The notes under the pieces were generated by a model. The model did no database searches and was not told where the DNA came from. It saw only the letters and a program-made list of their open reading frames with translations. The translations under genes were made by a program, and so were the position numbers. From Paenibacillus sp. S150 (GTDB lineage: Bacteria; Bacillota; Bacilli; Paenibacillales; Paenibacillaceae), in the NCBI RefSeq assembly GCF_019352175.1, contig NZ_JACBYI010000006.1, positions 124,001 through 188,000 of the forward strand: a stretch of DNA of 64,000 nucleotides. Direction: 5' to 3'. This document shows, piece by piece, positions 17,718-28,000 of the stretch; position 1 is the stretch's first letter, and the number at the start of each line of letters is the position of its first letter.

Positions 17718-18434
17718 ATGAACAAGGAAGCGGACAGCGTAATTCCCTATCAGGGGCTAGTGGTTTCCTGCCAGGCGCTGCAGGATGAGCCGCTGTATGG
17801 AAGCCATCATATGGTTGCCATGGCCATGGCGGCGAAGGAAGCCGGAGCCGCAGGCATCCGCGCAGGCGGGCTGGCGGATATCAAGGCCATCAAGGAGGCC
17901 GCGGGTCTGCCGCTGATCGGACTGGTGAAAATACAGCATGAAAACAGCGAGGTCTACATTACGCCAACGCTTGAGGATGCGCTGGCCATACATGCAGCCG
18001 GAGCGGATATTGTGGCGGTGGACGGTACGGGCCGCCTCCGTCCGGATGGGCGGACGCTTGCCGAAACCATCGCCGGTCTGAAGCGCGCGGGAGCCGCCGT
18101 GATGGCGGACATCGCCACCTTTGAAGAAGGAATGCTGGCTGCGGAGTGGGGAGCCGACTATGTCTCGACCACGCTGTGCGGCTATACCCGCGAAACAGCC
18201 GGAACGCCGCTGCCGAATCTTGATCTGCTGGAGCGGCTGGCTGCTGTGCTCGATATTCCCGTCGTTGCCGAGGGCGGGATTTCCGAACCCCGGCAGGCGG
18301 CTGATGCGCTGCGGCTGGGAGCCGCGTTCGTCGTGGTCGGCTCGGCCATCACCCGGCCGCAGTGGATTGCTGCCCGCTATGTGCAGGCGATGCGGGGGCC
18401 GGTTTCCGGGGGAAGCGGGGAGGCGGAACGGTGA
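17718..18434 (+). CDS. nanE: N-acylglucosamine-6-phosphate 2-epimerase (NanE-like)
   Basis: Predicted to convert N-acetylmannosamine 6-phosphate to N-acetylglucosamine 6-phosphate. The TIM barrel shows the NanE signature: GLVVSCQALQDEPLYG at the N-terminus, AGIRAGG, KIQHENSEVYITPT, DGTGRLRPDG, DIATFEEG, STTLCGYT and VVAEGGIS. Length 238 is normal. ATG 17718 follows AGAGGTG. It overlaps the ROK kinase by four bases (GTGA). No NanA aldolase gene is in view, so the amino sugar may come from a glycan other than free sialic acid. Confidence 0.9.
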   Translation: MNKEADSVIPYQGLVVSCQALQDEPLYGSHHMVAMAMAAKEAGAAGIRAGGLADIKAIKEAAGLPLIGLVKIQHENSEVYITPTLEDALAIHAAGADIVAVDGTGRLRPDGRTLAETIAGLKRAGAAVMADIATFEEGMLAAEWGADYVSTTLCGYTRETAGTPLPNLDLLERLAAVLDIPVVAEGGISEPRQAADALRLGAAFVVVGSAITRPQWIAARYVQAMRGPVSGGSGEAER

Positions 18435-19330
18435 GCGGGTATTATATTGGCGCCGACATCGGCGGAACGGGCATTAAGGCGGCATTAATCGATGAGGGCG
18501 GAGACATTATCGCCCGCCGGAGTACACCCACACCCGTCAGCGAAGGGGCGAAGGGTATCCTGCATGCCCTGAAGGGCATGCTTGCTGCTCTGATGGCGGA
18601 CGGGCCGGAGGTGAGCGGCATCGGCATCGGCACTGCCGGACGGGTGGACCCGGAGGAAGGAGTGGTGCTGTACGCGACCGACAATCTTCCCGGCTGGACG
18701 GGGATGAGGCTTGCGGCGGAGATTGAAGCCGGGCTCGGGCTTCCCGCCGCCGTGCTGAACGATGCGAACGCCGCTGCACTGGGCGAAGGCTGGCTGGGTG
18801 CAGCTTCGGGGCTTGCGGATTACGCGATGCTGACACTCGGCACCGGCGTAGGCGGAGCCCTCGTTCACAGGGAGGAGCCGGTTTCCGGCAAGCAGGGAGC
18901 CGCCGGTGAATTCGGCCATATGGTCCTCTACCCGGGCGGAATTCCCTGCAGCTGCGGCCAGAGGGGGTGCGCCGAGCATTACCTGTCGGGCCGCGCGCTG
19001 AACCGTCTGGCGGCCGGCGCGGACGGGAGCTGGGACAGCCACCGGCTGCTTGCCGCCTTTGCCGCAGGCGACCCTCGGGCGGCTGCGGTTATGGATGTGT
19101 ATCTGAACGATTTGAGTTTGACTGTGCACAATATCCAGTCGTTTTTTGATCCGGGGGCCATTATCCTTGGCGGAGGCGTCGCCGAATCCCACCCGCTTTG
19201 GCGGGCGGCCTGGATGGATAGATTGGCCGAAGCGTCACCGTTGTCCTTTAATGTGCTGCCTGCCAGTCTGGGCAATGAGGCCGGAATGATCGGTGCGGCG
19301 CGGACGATCATGATGAGGGGGAGAAAGTAG
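18431..19330 (+). CDS. ROK family sugar kinase (NanK-like)
   Basis: A 299-residue cytoplasmic kinase. It begins YIGADIGGTGIKAALID (phosphate-binding loop), has LNDANAAALGE with the catalytic Asp, the ROK signature GTGVGGALV, and a zinc site CSCGQRGCAEHYLSG. GTG 18431 overlaps the nanE stop and follows GGGGAGG; an in-frame upstream start lies inside nanE and is rejected. Next to nanE, N-acetylmannosamine is the likely substrate, giving the 6-phosphate that NanE uses; glucose or N-acetylglucosamine remain possible. Confidence 0.9.
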   Translation: MSGYYIGADIGGTGIKAALIDEGGDIIARRSTPTPVSEGAKGILHALKGMLAALMADGPEVSGIGIGTAGRVDPEEGVVLYATDNLPGWTGMRLAAEIEAGLGLPAAVLNDANAAALGEGWLGAASGLADYAMLTLGTGVGGALVHREEPVSGKQGAAGEFGHMVLYPGGIPCSCGQRGCAEHYLSGRALNRLAAGADGSWDSHRLLAAFAAGDPRAAAVMDVYLNDLSLTVHNIQSFFDPGAIILGGGVAESHPLWRAAWMDRLAEASPLSFNVLPASLGNEAGMIGAARTIMMRGRK

Positions 19331-19333
19331 AAG

Positions 19334-20029
19334 ATGCTGCTGGAGGTCATAGCTACGACAGTGAAGGACGCTGTCATTGCCGAGCGTTACGGGGCGGACC
19401 GGATCGAGCTGATCACCGGTATCCGGGAGGGCGGACTTACGCCCAGCCTCGGGCTGATTGAAGGTGTGCGGGAAGCGGTCGGCATTCCGGTAAGAGTGAT
19501 GGTGCGGCCGCATGCCCGCTCCTTCCGTTACGATGAGGCCGACACGCAGACGATGCTGCGGGACATCCGCCATATTGCCGCCGTAGGCGGATTATCCCTT
19601 GTCATGGGGATGCTCCGTCCGGACGGGGCGGTTGATGAAGAACTGCTTAAGCGGCTGCTGCAGGCCGCGGACGGGCTTGAGGTTACTTTTCACCGGGCGT
19701 TTGACGAGGCTGAGGACCAGATTGCGGCATTGGAGATAATCAAGCGGTACCCGCAGATTACCGATGTTCTGACCTCCGGCGGGCAGAATACCGCACCGGA
19801 GGGGGCAGAGCGGATCGCCGTGCTTGAGCGGCTGTCCTCAATGTCCCCCGTCAGCATCCTTGCGGGCAGCGGCCTAACTGCTGATGGGCTCAGGGATTTC
19901 GTCATACGGACAGCCGTAAGCCGGGTGCATTTCGGCTCCGCCGTAAGAGAAGACGGAGATCCGCTGAAGCCCGTTGATCCGGCAAGGCTGCAGGCGGTCC
20001 GCAGCATTCTGAATTCAGGAAAGAGGTGA
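19334..20029 (+). CDS. cutC: CutC family protein
   Basis: A 231-residue TIM-barrel protein of the CutC family. Typical blocks are LEVIATTVKDAVIAERYGADRIEL (first part), REGGLTPS, VRVMVRPH, EVTFHRAFD and ILTSGGQ-like VLTSGGQNTA. The family was named for copper homeostasis, but this role is disputed and no metal-transport gene is near. Its place between a sugar kinase and a fucosidase, with 3-base spacing and a 4-base overlap, suggests a sugar-related role; that is inference. Confidence 0.9.
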   Translation: MLLEVIATTVKDAVIAERYGADRIELITGIREGGLTPSLGLIEGVREAVGIPVRVMVRPHARSFRYDEADTQTMLRDIRHIAAVGGLSLVMGMLRPDGAVDEELLKRLLQAADGLEVTFHRAFDEAEDQIAALEIIKRYPQITDVLTSGGQNTAPEGAERIAVLERLSSMSPVSILAGSGLTADGLRDFVIRTAVSRVHFGSAVREDGDPLKPVDPARLQAVRSILNSGKR

Positions 20030-21540
20030 GCGTCTTGTCAAAGTCAAAGCTGCACGAATTGCGCAAGGAGAAGAAGCTGGAGATCCAAAGCACTGTGGAC
20101 AACGGGCCGTTCCGGGCCGATTGGCAGTCGCTGGGCGCCTATTCCGTTCCCCGCTGGTATGAGGATGCAAAGTTCGGGATTTTTATCCATTGGGGGGTCT
20201 ATTCCGTGCCCGCCTTCGGGACAGAATGGTACGCGCGCAATATGTATAGAGAAGGCACGGAGGTGTATGAGCATCATCTTAAGACCTACGGTCCTCCGGA
20301 CGAATTCGGCTATAAGGATTTCATTCCCGAATTCACGGCGGATAAATTCGATGCCGAGGAGTGGGCGGCCTTGTTCAAACGGGCGGGTGCAGCGTTTGTG
20401 GTGCCTGTCGCCGAGCATCATGACGGCTTCGCCATGTATGACTGTCCATATTCGGAATGGACCGCTGCCAAAATGGGTCCCAAAAGAGATGTGATCGGCG
20501 AGCTGGCAGCTGCCGTCCGGCGCCATTATATGACCTTTGGCGTATCGAGCCACCGGGCAGAGAATTGGTGGTATTACAATGGCGGCCGGCAGCTTCCTTC
20601 CGATGTGCAGGACCTCAAATATGCCGACCTGTACGGTCCGGCTCAGCCCTGCTATGGCGATCCTGCCTATCCGCTGCCGATTCTGCCGCCGAATGAGGAG
20701 TTTCTCGACGATTGGCTGGTCCGTACCTGCGATCTGATTGACCGTTACGGCCCGCAGCTGGTCTATTTTGACTGGTGGATTGAACAGCCTGTTTTCAAGC
20801 CCTATCTGCAAAAGCTGGCCGCTTACTACTACAACAAGGCTGCCGAATGGGGCCGGGGTGCCGTCATCAACTACAAGTTCGACGCCTTCGCGGAAGGGAC
20901 TGCCGTGTATGATATGGAACGCGGACAGCTGGCTGACATCAATCCGGCACTGTGGCAGACCTGTACTTCCGTCGGGGAAACCGCCTGGTGCCATATTGCC
21001 GACCACAAATACAAGACCTCGGGAGCAATTCTGGGCGATCTGGTGGACATCGTCAGCAAAAATGGTGTGATGCTGCTGAATGTGGGGCCGCGTGCGGACG
21101 GCACGATTCCCGAAGAGGAGCAGCGGCTGCTGCTGGAGGTGGGAGACTGGCTGGAGGTCAACGGCGAAGCGATTTACGGCACCCGCCCATGGAAGGTATA
21201 CGGCGAAGGGCCGACGCAGGTGGTCAGCGGCACGTTCAATGATACGAAGCGCAGCCCGTTCACCCCGCAGGATGTGCGCTTCACCGCCCGGGGTGAGCAA
21301 CTGCTCTACGCGGCTATTATGGGCTGGCCGGAGGATGGAATTTCCGTAATCGAAACCTTGGGCAGCCGCTCCAAGCTGCTCGCGGGCGAAATTCTGAAGG
21401 TGGAGCTGCTGGGCAGCGCAGAAGAGCTGAAGTGGAGCCGCGAAGGTGAAGGGTTAACCGTGCAGCTGCCGGACAGCGTGCGGGAGCGCGGCATCTCCGT
21501 GCTGCGGATCGAGCATGCCGCACCTGAAACGGCCAGATAA
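20026..21540 (+). CDS. Alpha-L-fucosidase (glycoside hydrolase family 29)
   Basis: Predicted to release L-fucose from glycans. The GH29 fold is shown by KFGIFIHWGVYSVPAFGTEW, VPVAEHHDGFAMYDCPYSEW and LVYFDWWIEQP; Asp249 there sits where the family's nucleophile lies. NVGPRADGTIPEEEQRLL is also typical. No signal peptide, so it acts inside the cell on imported fragments. GTG 20026 overlaps the cutC stop; a TTG at 20035 with AGAGGTG upstream is an alternative start nine bases later. Last gene of the operon. Confidence 0.92.
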   Translation: MSVLSKSKLHELRKEKKLEIQSTVDNGPFRADWQSLGAYSVPRWYEDAKFGIFIHWGVYSVPAFGTEWYARNMYREGTEVYEHHLKTYGPPDEFGYKDFIPEFTADKFDAEEWAALFKRAGAAFVVPVAEHHDGFAMYDCPYSEWTAAKMGPKRDVIGELAAAVRRHYMTFGVSSHRAENWWYYNGGRQLPSDVQDLKYADLYGPAQPCYGDPAYPLPILPPNEEFLDDWLVRTCDLIDRYGPQLVYFDWWIEQPVFKPYLQKLAAYYYNKAAEWGRGAVINYKFDAFAEGTAVYDMERGQLADINPALWQTCTSVGETAWCHIADHKYKTSGAILGDLVDIVSKNGVMLLNVGPRADGTIPEEEQRLLLEVGDWLEVNGEAIYGTRPWKVYGEGPTQVVSGTFNDTKRSPFTPQDVRFTARGEQLLYAAIMGWPEDGISVIETLGSRSKLLAGEILKVELLGSAEELKWSREGEGLTVQLPDSVRERGISVLRIEHAAPETAR

Positions 21541-21774
21541 AACGCCGGAACACAGCGGCCGAGCGCAGAGACTCATGGTTTCTGAAAAAGTTCGCAGTGG
21601 AAGGCTCCTTAATACCCGGTGAGACGCTATCTGCTGTATTTCGTGCAATAGTCTTGGAGGCGAAAAGCGGTCGGCCGCAATACGTCTGAATTACTTGAAC
21701 TAGCGGGTGCTGACCCGGTCATGGCTTGCCCCGAATGGCTGCAACTCTAACGGACACTGGCCGCTTCTGAGTGC

Positions 21775-23445
21775 TCAGGCACCGCCCTGCTGCCCGCGGA
21801 GCAGCTTCGGCAGCAGGGTCAGCAGCCGCTCCCGGGTCAGCGCATCTCCGGAGTTCCATTTGGCTCCGTCGAGCAGGTAGGCCTGTCCCTGCCGCACGGC
21901 GGGCAGGCTGCTCCAGAGCGGACTCTGCATCAGCTGCCTCATGGCTGCCCGGGAGTCCCCGCGCTGCGGGATGAGCATGAAGACGCGGTCTCCCGCATAG
22001 CTGTGCAGCTTCGCCGGATCAACCTCGGCGAAGCCTCGCTTCTGATCAAGAATGGCCTGAATCTCCTCTGTCGGCTGCAAGCCGCCGGGAGCATACAGGG
22101 CGGTGGAGAATCCCGACATGCCCATGGCGAACAGATGATTGCCGTGTTCAAAGTATAAGGCGGACGCGGTTTCACCCGGCTGGAGCATCTCGCTGTAAAG
22201 ACGCTGCCACATGGCAGAGTTTTTGGCGTGGAACGTCTCCAGCCAGGCTTCGGCTTCACGCTGCTTGCCCAGCCAGCTTCCGAGAGTCCTCATGCGGGAG
22301 CTCAGCGGCGCAAAGGAATCGAAGGTGAGCGTGGGAGCGATGCCGCAGACGCGTGTATACACCTGTTCATCCGCATTCGCGACAATGATCAGGTCGGGGC
22401 TTAACGAATCTGTCAGCTTAGGATCGAGCGGAAAGCCGACATTGGCCAGCTTTTTGATCCGGTGGCTGTAAACGCTGTTTCTTGCAAAGGCTTCGTCTCC
22501 GCCGACTGGCTTCACACCCAGCGCAAGCAGGTCTCCAAGCGTTTCGCCGTGGTAGATGATACGCCTCGGCCTCTCGGGAATGTCAACGGTATGCCCCGTC
22601 CAGTCCTTGACCGTGATCTTCCGCCGCTGCAATTGCGCATATTGGCCGGGCGTGATCCCCGTTTTCTGACGGAAACGGCGGCTGAAATAATACTCATCGG
22701 AAAAGCCCGCCAGCCGGGCGATTTCCCGCAGCGGCTCAGCGGATTCCAGGAGAAGCGTTTTGGAGTGGCTGATGCGCAGGTCCGCCAGGTAATCAAGCGG
22801 CCGTTTGCCGGTCAGCTTTTGAAAAATCGGCGTGTACTGCCAGAGCGAGACATTGGCCTGTTCCGCCAGCTGCTTCACGGTGATGCTGTCCATATAGTGC
22901 TCCTGCAAATATTGAATCGTGCCTTCTACGGATTGCGCGGGGCTTGGCAGCTGCCGGGAAGAATAATTATGCTCCAAAAGCAGCAGCAGCAGTTCCTGGA
23001 ATCTCAGCTGCTGCCGGAAATACAGCACGTCATCCTCCCGGCAGTTTCTGTTCACAAGGAGATCTTCCGCGAACCGGATTACCCTCGTAAAGGGGTGAAC
23101 AATCAATTGCCGCCTGCCCGGCAGAAGCTCTTGTATGTAGGGTCCGGAAGGAGTGCCGGCTTGAATGGCTGAGAATGAGATCAGATAATAATACAATGAC
23201 ATTTCGGGATTCTCTGTGCTGCAGGAGTCTCCGGGAGCCAGCAGCCAGCACTTGTCTGCGGTCAACGGGACAGACTCGCCGTTGATGTTGAGCAAGCCGC
23301 TGCCGCCCGTAAAAATGAGAAGCGTATGATGCTGCAAAATCCGCGGCGCAGAGCAGGAACCGGCGGCCTCGACGATCAGCTGCGTATCCGCCAGTTGAAA
23401 CAGCAGGGAGCGAAATGGAGCCGGGCTCGTGTTGGACTGTCGCAA
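21775..23445 (-). CDS. AraC regulator fused to a siderophore-binding-like domain (Btr/YbbB-like)
   Basis: A 556-residue two-module regulator. Residues about 15-150 are a cupin-like region, about 180-285 an AraC helix-turn-helix (FSDEYYFSRRFRQKTGITP), and about 295-550 a periplasmic-binding-protein fold without a signal peptide (VDIPERPRRIIYHGETLGDL...). The last module is clearly homologous to the lipoprotein at 23689-24714. This matches Bacillus subtilis Btr, which senses ferric bacillibactin and activates uptake. TTG 23445 follows AAGGGGG. A Fur-box-like site lies just upstream. Likely role: cytoplasmic ferri-siderophore sensor for the adjacent gene. Confidence 0.9.
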   Translation of the reverse strand: MRQSNTSPAPFRSLLFQLADTQLIVEAAGSCSAPRILQHHTLLIFTGGSGLLNINGESVPLTADKCWLLAPGDSCSTENPEMSLYYYLISFSAIQAGTPSGPYIQELLPGRRQLIVHPFTRVIRFAEDLLVNRNCREDDVLYFRQQLRFQELLLLLLEHNYSSRQLPSPAQSVEGTIQYLQEHYMDSITVKQLAEQANVSLWQYTPIFQKLTGKRPLDYLADLRISHSKTLLLESAEPLREIARLAGFSDEYYFSRRFRQKTGITPGQYAQLQRRKITVKDWTGHTVDIPERPRRIIYHGETLGDLLALGVKPVGGDEAFARNSVYSHRIKKLANVGFPLDPKLTDSLSPDLIIVANADEQVYTRVCGIAPTLTFDSFAPLSSRMRTLGSWLGKQREAEAWLETFHAKNSAMWQRLYSEMLQPGETASALYFEHGNHLFAMGMSGFSTALYAPGGLQPTEEIQAILDQKRGFAEVDPAKLHSYAGDRVFMLIPQRGDSRAAMRQLMQSPLWSSLPAVRQGQAYLLDGAKWNSGDALTRERLLTLLPKLLRGQQGGA

Positions 23446-23469
23446 TGGCGGTTCCCCCTTCCTTTATAT

Positions 23470-23484
23470 TGAGAACGATTATCA
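23470..23484 (-). promoter_or_regulatory. Fur-box-like site upstream of the Btr-like gene
   Basis: On the minus strand the site reads TGATAATCGTTCTCA, 13 of 15 positions of the inverted-repeat core TGATAATNATTATCA. It is about 25 bases upstream of the start codon, so iron-dependent repression is likely. Confidence 0.7.
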
Positions 23485-23504
23485 GTAAATTATATTGTAC
23501 CGAA

Positions 23505-23546
23505 AACAAAGCAGCTTATCAACAGGCGTTGATAAGCTGCTTTGTT
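23505..23546 (-). terminator. Terminator-like perfect hairpin between the siderophore genes
   Basis: Arms of 19 bp (23505-23523 and 23528-23546) with a 4-base loop; on the minus strand the stem ends TTTGTTTTCGG. It would end the transcript of the binding protein and insulate the separately controlled regulator gene. Confidence 0.75.
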
Positions 23547-23688
23547 CCGGGGATGGAGCTGCATACGCAGGCCGCCGCATGTTTCATGCTGTATGCAGCC
23601 GCCGCCTGCCTTCGCTATTCCCGGAACCGATTCCCGCAAGGTCCGATCCGGACTGCAAACTGTCCTTACCGGGAAGTGAAGGCCCTGC

Positions 23689-24714
23689 TTATTCAGCAGA
23701 CGGGTCCAGCAGGCGGGGGATTTCACCCAGCAGCCATTCTCTTGTTGTTGCGTCGCTGGAGGTTTTCATAATGTCCTGTGTGTAGACCAGCCCGTTCTTG
23801 ACAGCGGGAAGGCTCTGCCATACTTTGCTCTGCATCAGCTTCTCGGTGGATTGCTTCGCTTCATCGGCTACAGGGGTAAGGATGAAGATCCGGTCTCCCG
23901 CGTACTCTCCTATGACCTCCATGGATACCTCCCGGAAGCCAGTCCCTTCATCCAGCAGCTTTTGAATACCAGGAGTGGCCTTGAAGCCATTCTCACTGTA
24001 GAGCACCTGTGAAAGTCCGGTTGCCGCCATTACAAACAGCCGGTCACCCGGGTAATAAGTGAAGACGGCGGCAGTTTCGCCGGGCTTCATGCCCGATGCC
24101 TTAAGCTGCGCCCACATCGCTTCTTCGCTTGTTTTATATTGCGCCAGCCAAGCCTCCGCTTCTTTCGTTTTACCGAGAATGCCGCCGATCTCCAGCATCC
24201 GCTCCTGGAGCGGGGCAAAGGTGTCGAGGATAATCGTCGGTGCGATTTTGGACAGGGCCTCGAAATCGGCTTCATCCGTCCCCGCATAGATGATCAGATC
24301 GGGCTGAAGCTCCAGCGTCTTTTCCAGATTGATCGGGAAGCCGACATCCTCCACGCCTTGCAGCCTGTCTTCAAAGACCTGGCCTTCACCCATCGAGGTT
24401 GGATAGCCTACGGCCTGAACGCCCAGCGCGAGCAGGTCGCCATAGGTTTCTCCCGAATAGATCACACGCTCAGGGCTTACGGGAATTTCCACAGTATGGC
24501 CTCTGTAATCTGTGTAAGTGCGTGTAGACGCAGTATCAGAGGTGCTGCCGGAAGCTTCAGCAGAAGGGGCCGCGCTCACGGCTGCACTGTTTCCGGCATT
24601 GGTTGCGGCAGCATTCCCGGCTTCTTGTTCTTCTGAATTGCCGCAGGCGAGCAGCATGGTGCCCATCAGGAAGATGACGCAGAATACGGCGACAGGCTGT
24701 TTTGTTAATCTCAT
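23689..24714 (-). CDS. Iron-siderophore ABC transporter substrate-binding lipoprotein
   Basis: A 341-residue class III binding protein (FeuA/YfiY type). Lipobox MLLACGN gives the lipidated Cys near residue 22; a low-complexity Ala/Ser/Asn linker follows. Typical blocks are DYRGHTVEIPVSPERVI, GDLLALGVQAVG, LQPDLIIYAG and YAGDRIFIL. ATG 24714 follows GGGGGG; the longer frame to 24765 runs into the Fur-box-like site and is rejected. No permease or ATPase gene is adjacent, so it must use a transporter encoded elsewhere. Paralogous to the C-terminal module of the Btr-like regulator. Confidence 0.92.
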   Translation of the reverse strand: MRLTKQPVAVFCVIFLMGTMLLACGNSEEQEAGNAAATNAGNSAAVSAAPSAEASGSTSDTASTRTYTDYRGHTVEIPVSPERVIYSGETYGDLLALGVQAVGYPTSMGEGQVFEDRLQGVEDVGFPINLEKTLELQPDLIIYAGTDEADFEALSKIAPTIILDTFAPLQERMLEIGGILGKTKEAEAWLAQYKTSEEAMWAQLKASGMKPGETAAVFTYYPGDRLFVMAATGLSQVLYSENGFKATPGIQKLLDEGTGFREVSMEVIGEYAGDRIFILTPVADEAKQSTEKLMQSKVWQSLPAVKNGLVYTQDIMKTSSDATTREWLLGEIPRLLDPSAE

Positions 24715-24755
24715 AAAATCTTGCCCCCCAGAAAATATATGATGACTACCAATAA

Positions 24756-24770
24756 TGATAATCATTCTCG
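24756..24770 (-). promoter_or_regulatory. Fur-box-like site upstream of the binding-protein gene
   Basis: TGATAATCATTCTCG matches 13 of 15 positions of the Fur core inverted repeat; the flanks extend the palindrome (AATGATAATCATT). It lies 42-56 bases before the start codon. Confidence 0.78.
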
Positions 24771-25084
24771 TTTAACTGAAATTATCATAAAATAAAGTGC
24801 CCCGTTACTCAATGGACAAAATGCAAAGCAGGATTTGTTTTTGTGCAAACTGCAGTTTTTCATCGTGAAATTTTTTTTGGACACGTTCAGAATAGATTCA
24901 GTTTAGGTTGTTATGATGCTTTCAGCATGTTGATCCCCCGGGAGGGGGAGGGTCTGTCCTCGAGCAAATATATTGATTTTTTATCGTTGTTATAAGAATT
25001 AAAATGGGACTTTTGTACCTGATTTTATAGCCGGTAAATGTCGATAAGAGAATGAAATCATAATCCGGCTAGGAGGGTAAAAGA

Positions 25085-28000
25085 TTGAAGAAAACCAGCT
25101 ATAACCGATTTTTTGCGATGGTGATGTCAATGCTTCTGGTATTCGGCAACGGAGGCCTGGCGCTGGCGGCAACGACCGTTACGGCCTCCAAAATCGTATT
25201 GAGCGCGAATGAGCTTTCGCTTGCCATCGAAGACACTCAAGCCTTGACGGCTACGGCGGTCTATTCGGACAGCACTTCGGGGGATGTTACCGTAAACAGT
25301 GACTGGTCCAGTGACAAGCCCTCTGTCGCTTCTGTCTATAACGGCATAGTTACCGCAAAGGCGGAAGGGACTGCAACGATCGTGGCCGTATATACATACA
25401 GCGACGGGACGAAGTTCTCCCAGGCGGCCACGGTTACCGTGACCAAGAAGGTCAAGGCCTTGACGCAGAACGTTCAGAGCCTGGATCTCCGCAAGGGCGA
25501 GACGGGAAGCGTAATTCTTACGGCAACCTTTTCCGACAATGCCACCGATGCCACTGTGGCGGATAAGGCCGTATGGAGCACCAGCGATGCAGCGGTTGCT
25601 ACTGTCGTCAACGGTACAGTCAAAGGGGTTTCCTCCGGTACTGCTGTCATTACAGGCGTATACGGCAAAAAAACCGTTACCGTTACAGTGAACGTAGAGG
25701 TCGCCAAGCGGATTGCCGTGGACCAGCCGGAGCTTGCGCTTTTGCTGAATGACAGCTCACCGGTTGTGCTGACGGCCGTCTTTGCGGACGGCACACAGGA
25801 GAATGTAACCTCCCTTGCCGTCTGGTCCTCCAGCGATGAGGAAGTTGCGGATGTGCTCAAAGGTGTCATTACCGGGTACAAGCAGGGAACGGCGGTCATT
25901 ACAGCCAAATACGGCACCAAGACCACAACCGTTCAGGTGACTGTGGATCAGACGAGCAAGCTTACGGTGGACGATCAGAGCGTTTTTTTGAAGCCGGAGG
26001 AAGCCCAGCAGCTGAAGCTCACAGCGGTGTATCCTGACGGAACCGCCAAAGATGTGACAAGCACGGCCATCTGGAGTTCCAGCGATTCCGGCATTGCTTA
26101 TGTATACAAAGGCAAGGTGTACGGCTATACGGCCGGAACGGCCACGGTCACCGGAACCTACGGCGATAAATCGGCAGTGGTGGATGTAGATGTCGCGGTA
26201 GCGCGGTATCTCGACTTAAGCGACGAATCGCTCAGCCTGAAGACAAGCTCAACCCGTGCGCTGACGCTTACAGCAACCTATGCGGACGGCAGCACGGAGG
26301 ATGTAACCTCCCAGGCAGTCTGGAGCTCCAGCAATGAGCTTGTGGCCTATGTCAAAAAAGGAGCCGTCACCACCTACAAGCTGGCGGGAACGGCTACCCT
26401 CAGTGCAGCTTACGGCACGCTGGAGACTGCACTTGAGGTTGAAGTCGGGGCTGTGAACAAGCTTGTTGCCAGTGAAGAGAGCGTGTTCCTGCAACCGGAG
26501 GATACGAAGCAGCTTACACTGACTGCCGTTGCCGGGGACGGATCATCGTCCGATGTGACAAGCAGTGCGGCGTGGACCACCAGCGATAAGAGCGTTGCTC
26601 TGGTCAGCAAGGGGCTGATCACCGGCTATTCTGTGGGAACGGCCACGATTACCGGTACTTATAACGGTGTAGCAGCCACGGTTACAGTGGATGTCGGGAC
26701 GGCGAGGCATCTTGCCCTGAGTGCGACCAGCCTGAATCTTGCGGTGAATGCCTCCAAGACGCTGGCGCTGACGGCGACTTTTGCGGATGGAGCTACGGCG
26801 GATGTGACCGGCAAGGCGGTCTGGAGCTCCAGTGATGAAGCGGTGGCTTTTGTGGCTAAGGGGATAATTACTGCCTATGCGGAAGGTACGGTAACGATTA
26901 CGGCAAGCTACGGCTCGAAGACCGTAACATTGACCACGGCTGTAGGCAAAAGCAACAAGCTCAGCGTGGATGATGACACTGTCTTCCTGAGACTCAACAA
27001 AACGCAGCAGCTGGTGCTCACCGCGCTGGACGCGGACGGCGCCTCCAGTGTGGTTACGGATGACGCGGTATGGAGCACGGCGGATGAGAATACCGCAACT
27101 GTAACGAAGGGCCTCATTACCGGCTATAAAACGGGTGCAACTACAGTAACAGCAGTATACGGGGGCAAAACCGTGACGATTACAGTGAATGTCGAAACGG
27201 CGTCCCGGCTGAATCTGACCATCAGCAAGCTGAACCTCGGTTTGGATCAGAGCAAGGCTGTAACGGTAATGGCCAGCTACGGGGACGGCACCTCGCAGGA
27301 TGTGACCGAAGACGCGGTGTGGAGCTCGGACCATGCGGATGTGGCAGATGTTAGCAGCGGCACCATTACCGCATATGCTACGGGCAGCGCAGTGATCACC
27401 GCCTCCTACGGCGGCAAATCCGCGGCTATCACGGTAACGGCGGGAACCCCGAACAAGCTGACGCTGCAGGCCAAAACCGTCGAGCTTCAGGAGGATGAGA
27501 CCTACCAGGTGACAGCAACCGGACAATACAGCGATGGCAGCGACAAGACCTTGACGGATGAGGTGGAATGGAGCACCAGCGATGCGAAGATTGCCAGCGT
27601 TGAAGACGGGCTGATTACCGGAGTGGACGCGGGTACGGCGGTGATTACAGCCAAAGCGGGTACAGTGACAGCGACCATTACCGTCAATGTCGGCCTGGTG
27701 GACGAGCTTGCCGCAAATGCGAGCCTGATCACGATGGCGGCGGCGGATAAAGAGCAGATCACCCTGACGGCTACCGATTCCGCAGGCGTGGAGACGGATG
27801 TGACCGCAGATGCGGATTGGACCACTTCCAAGGCGACGGTCGCCACGGTCAAAAAGGGATTGGTAACCGGCGTGCTGAAGGGCAAAGCGACCATCACCGC
27901 GTCTTACGGTGGCCAGCAAACAAGCATTAATATTGAGGTGGACCAAGTATCGAAGATCGAAGCTTCGGCCATTAGCCTGGCGATGAAATCCGGCGGTACC

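Noticed and set aside
24771..25070. Riboswitch upstream of the Big2 protein gene
   Set aside because: The long AT-rich leader made this worth checking, but no known aptamer core sequence was recognised.
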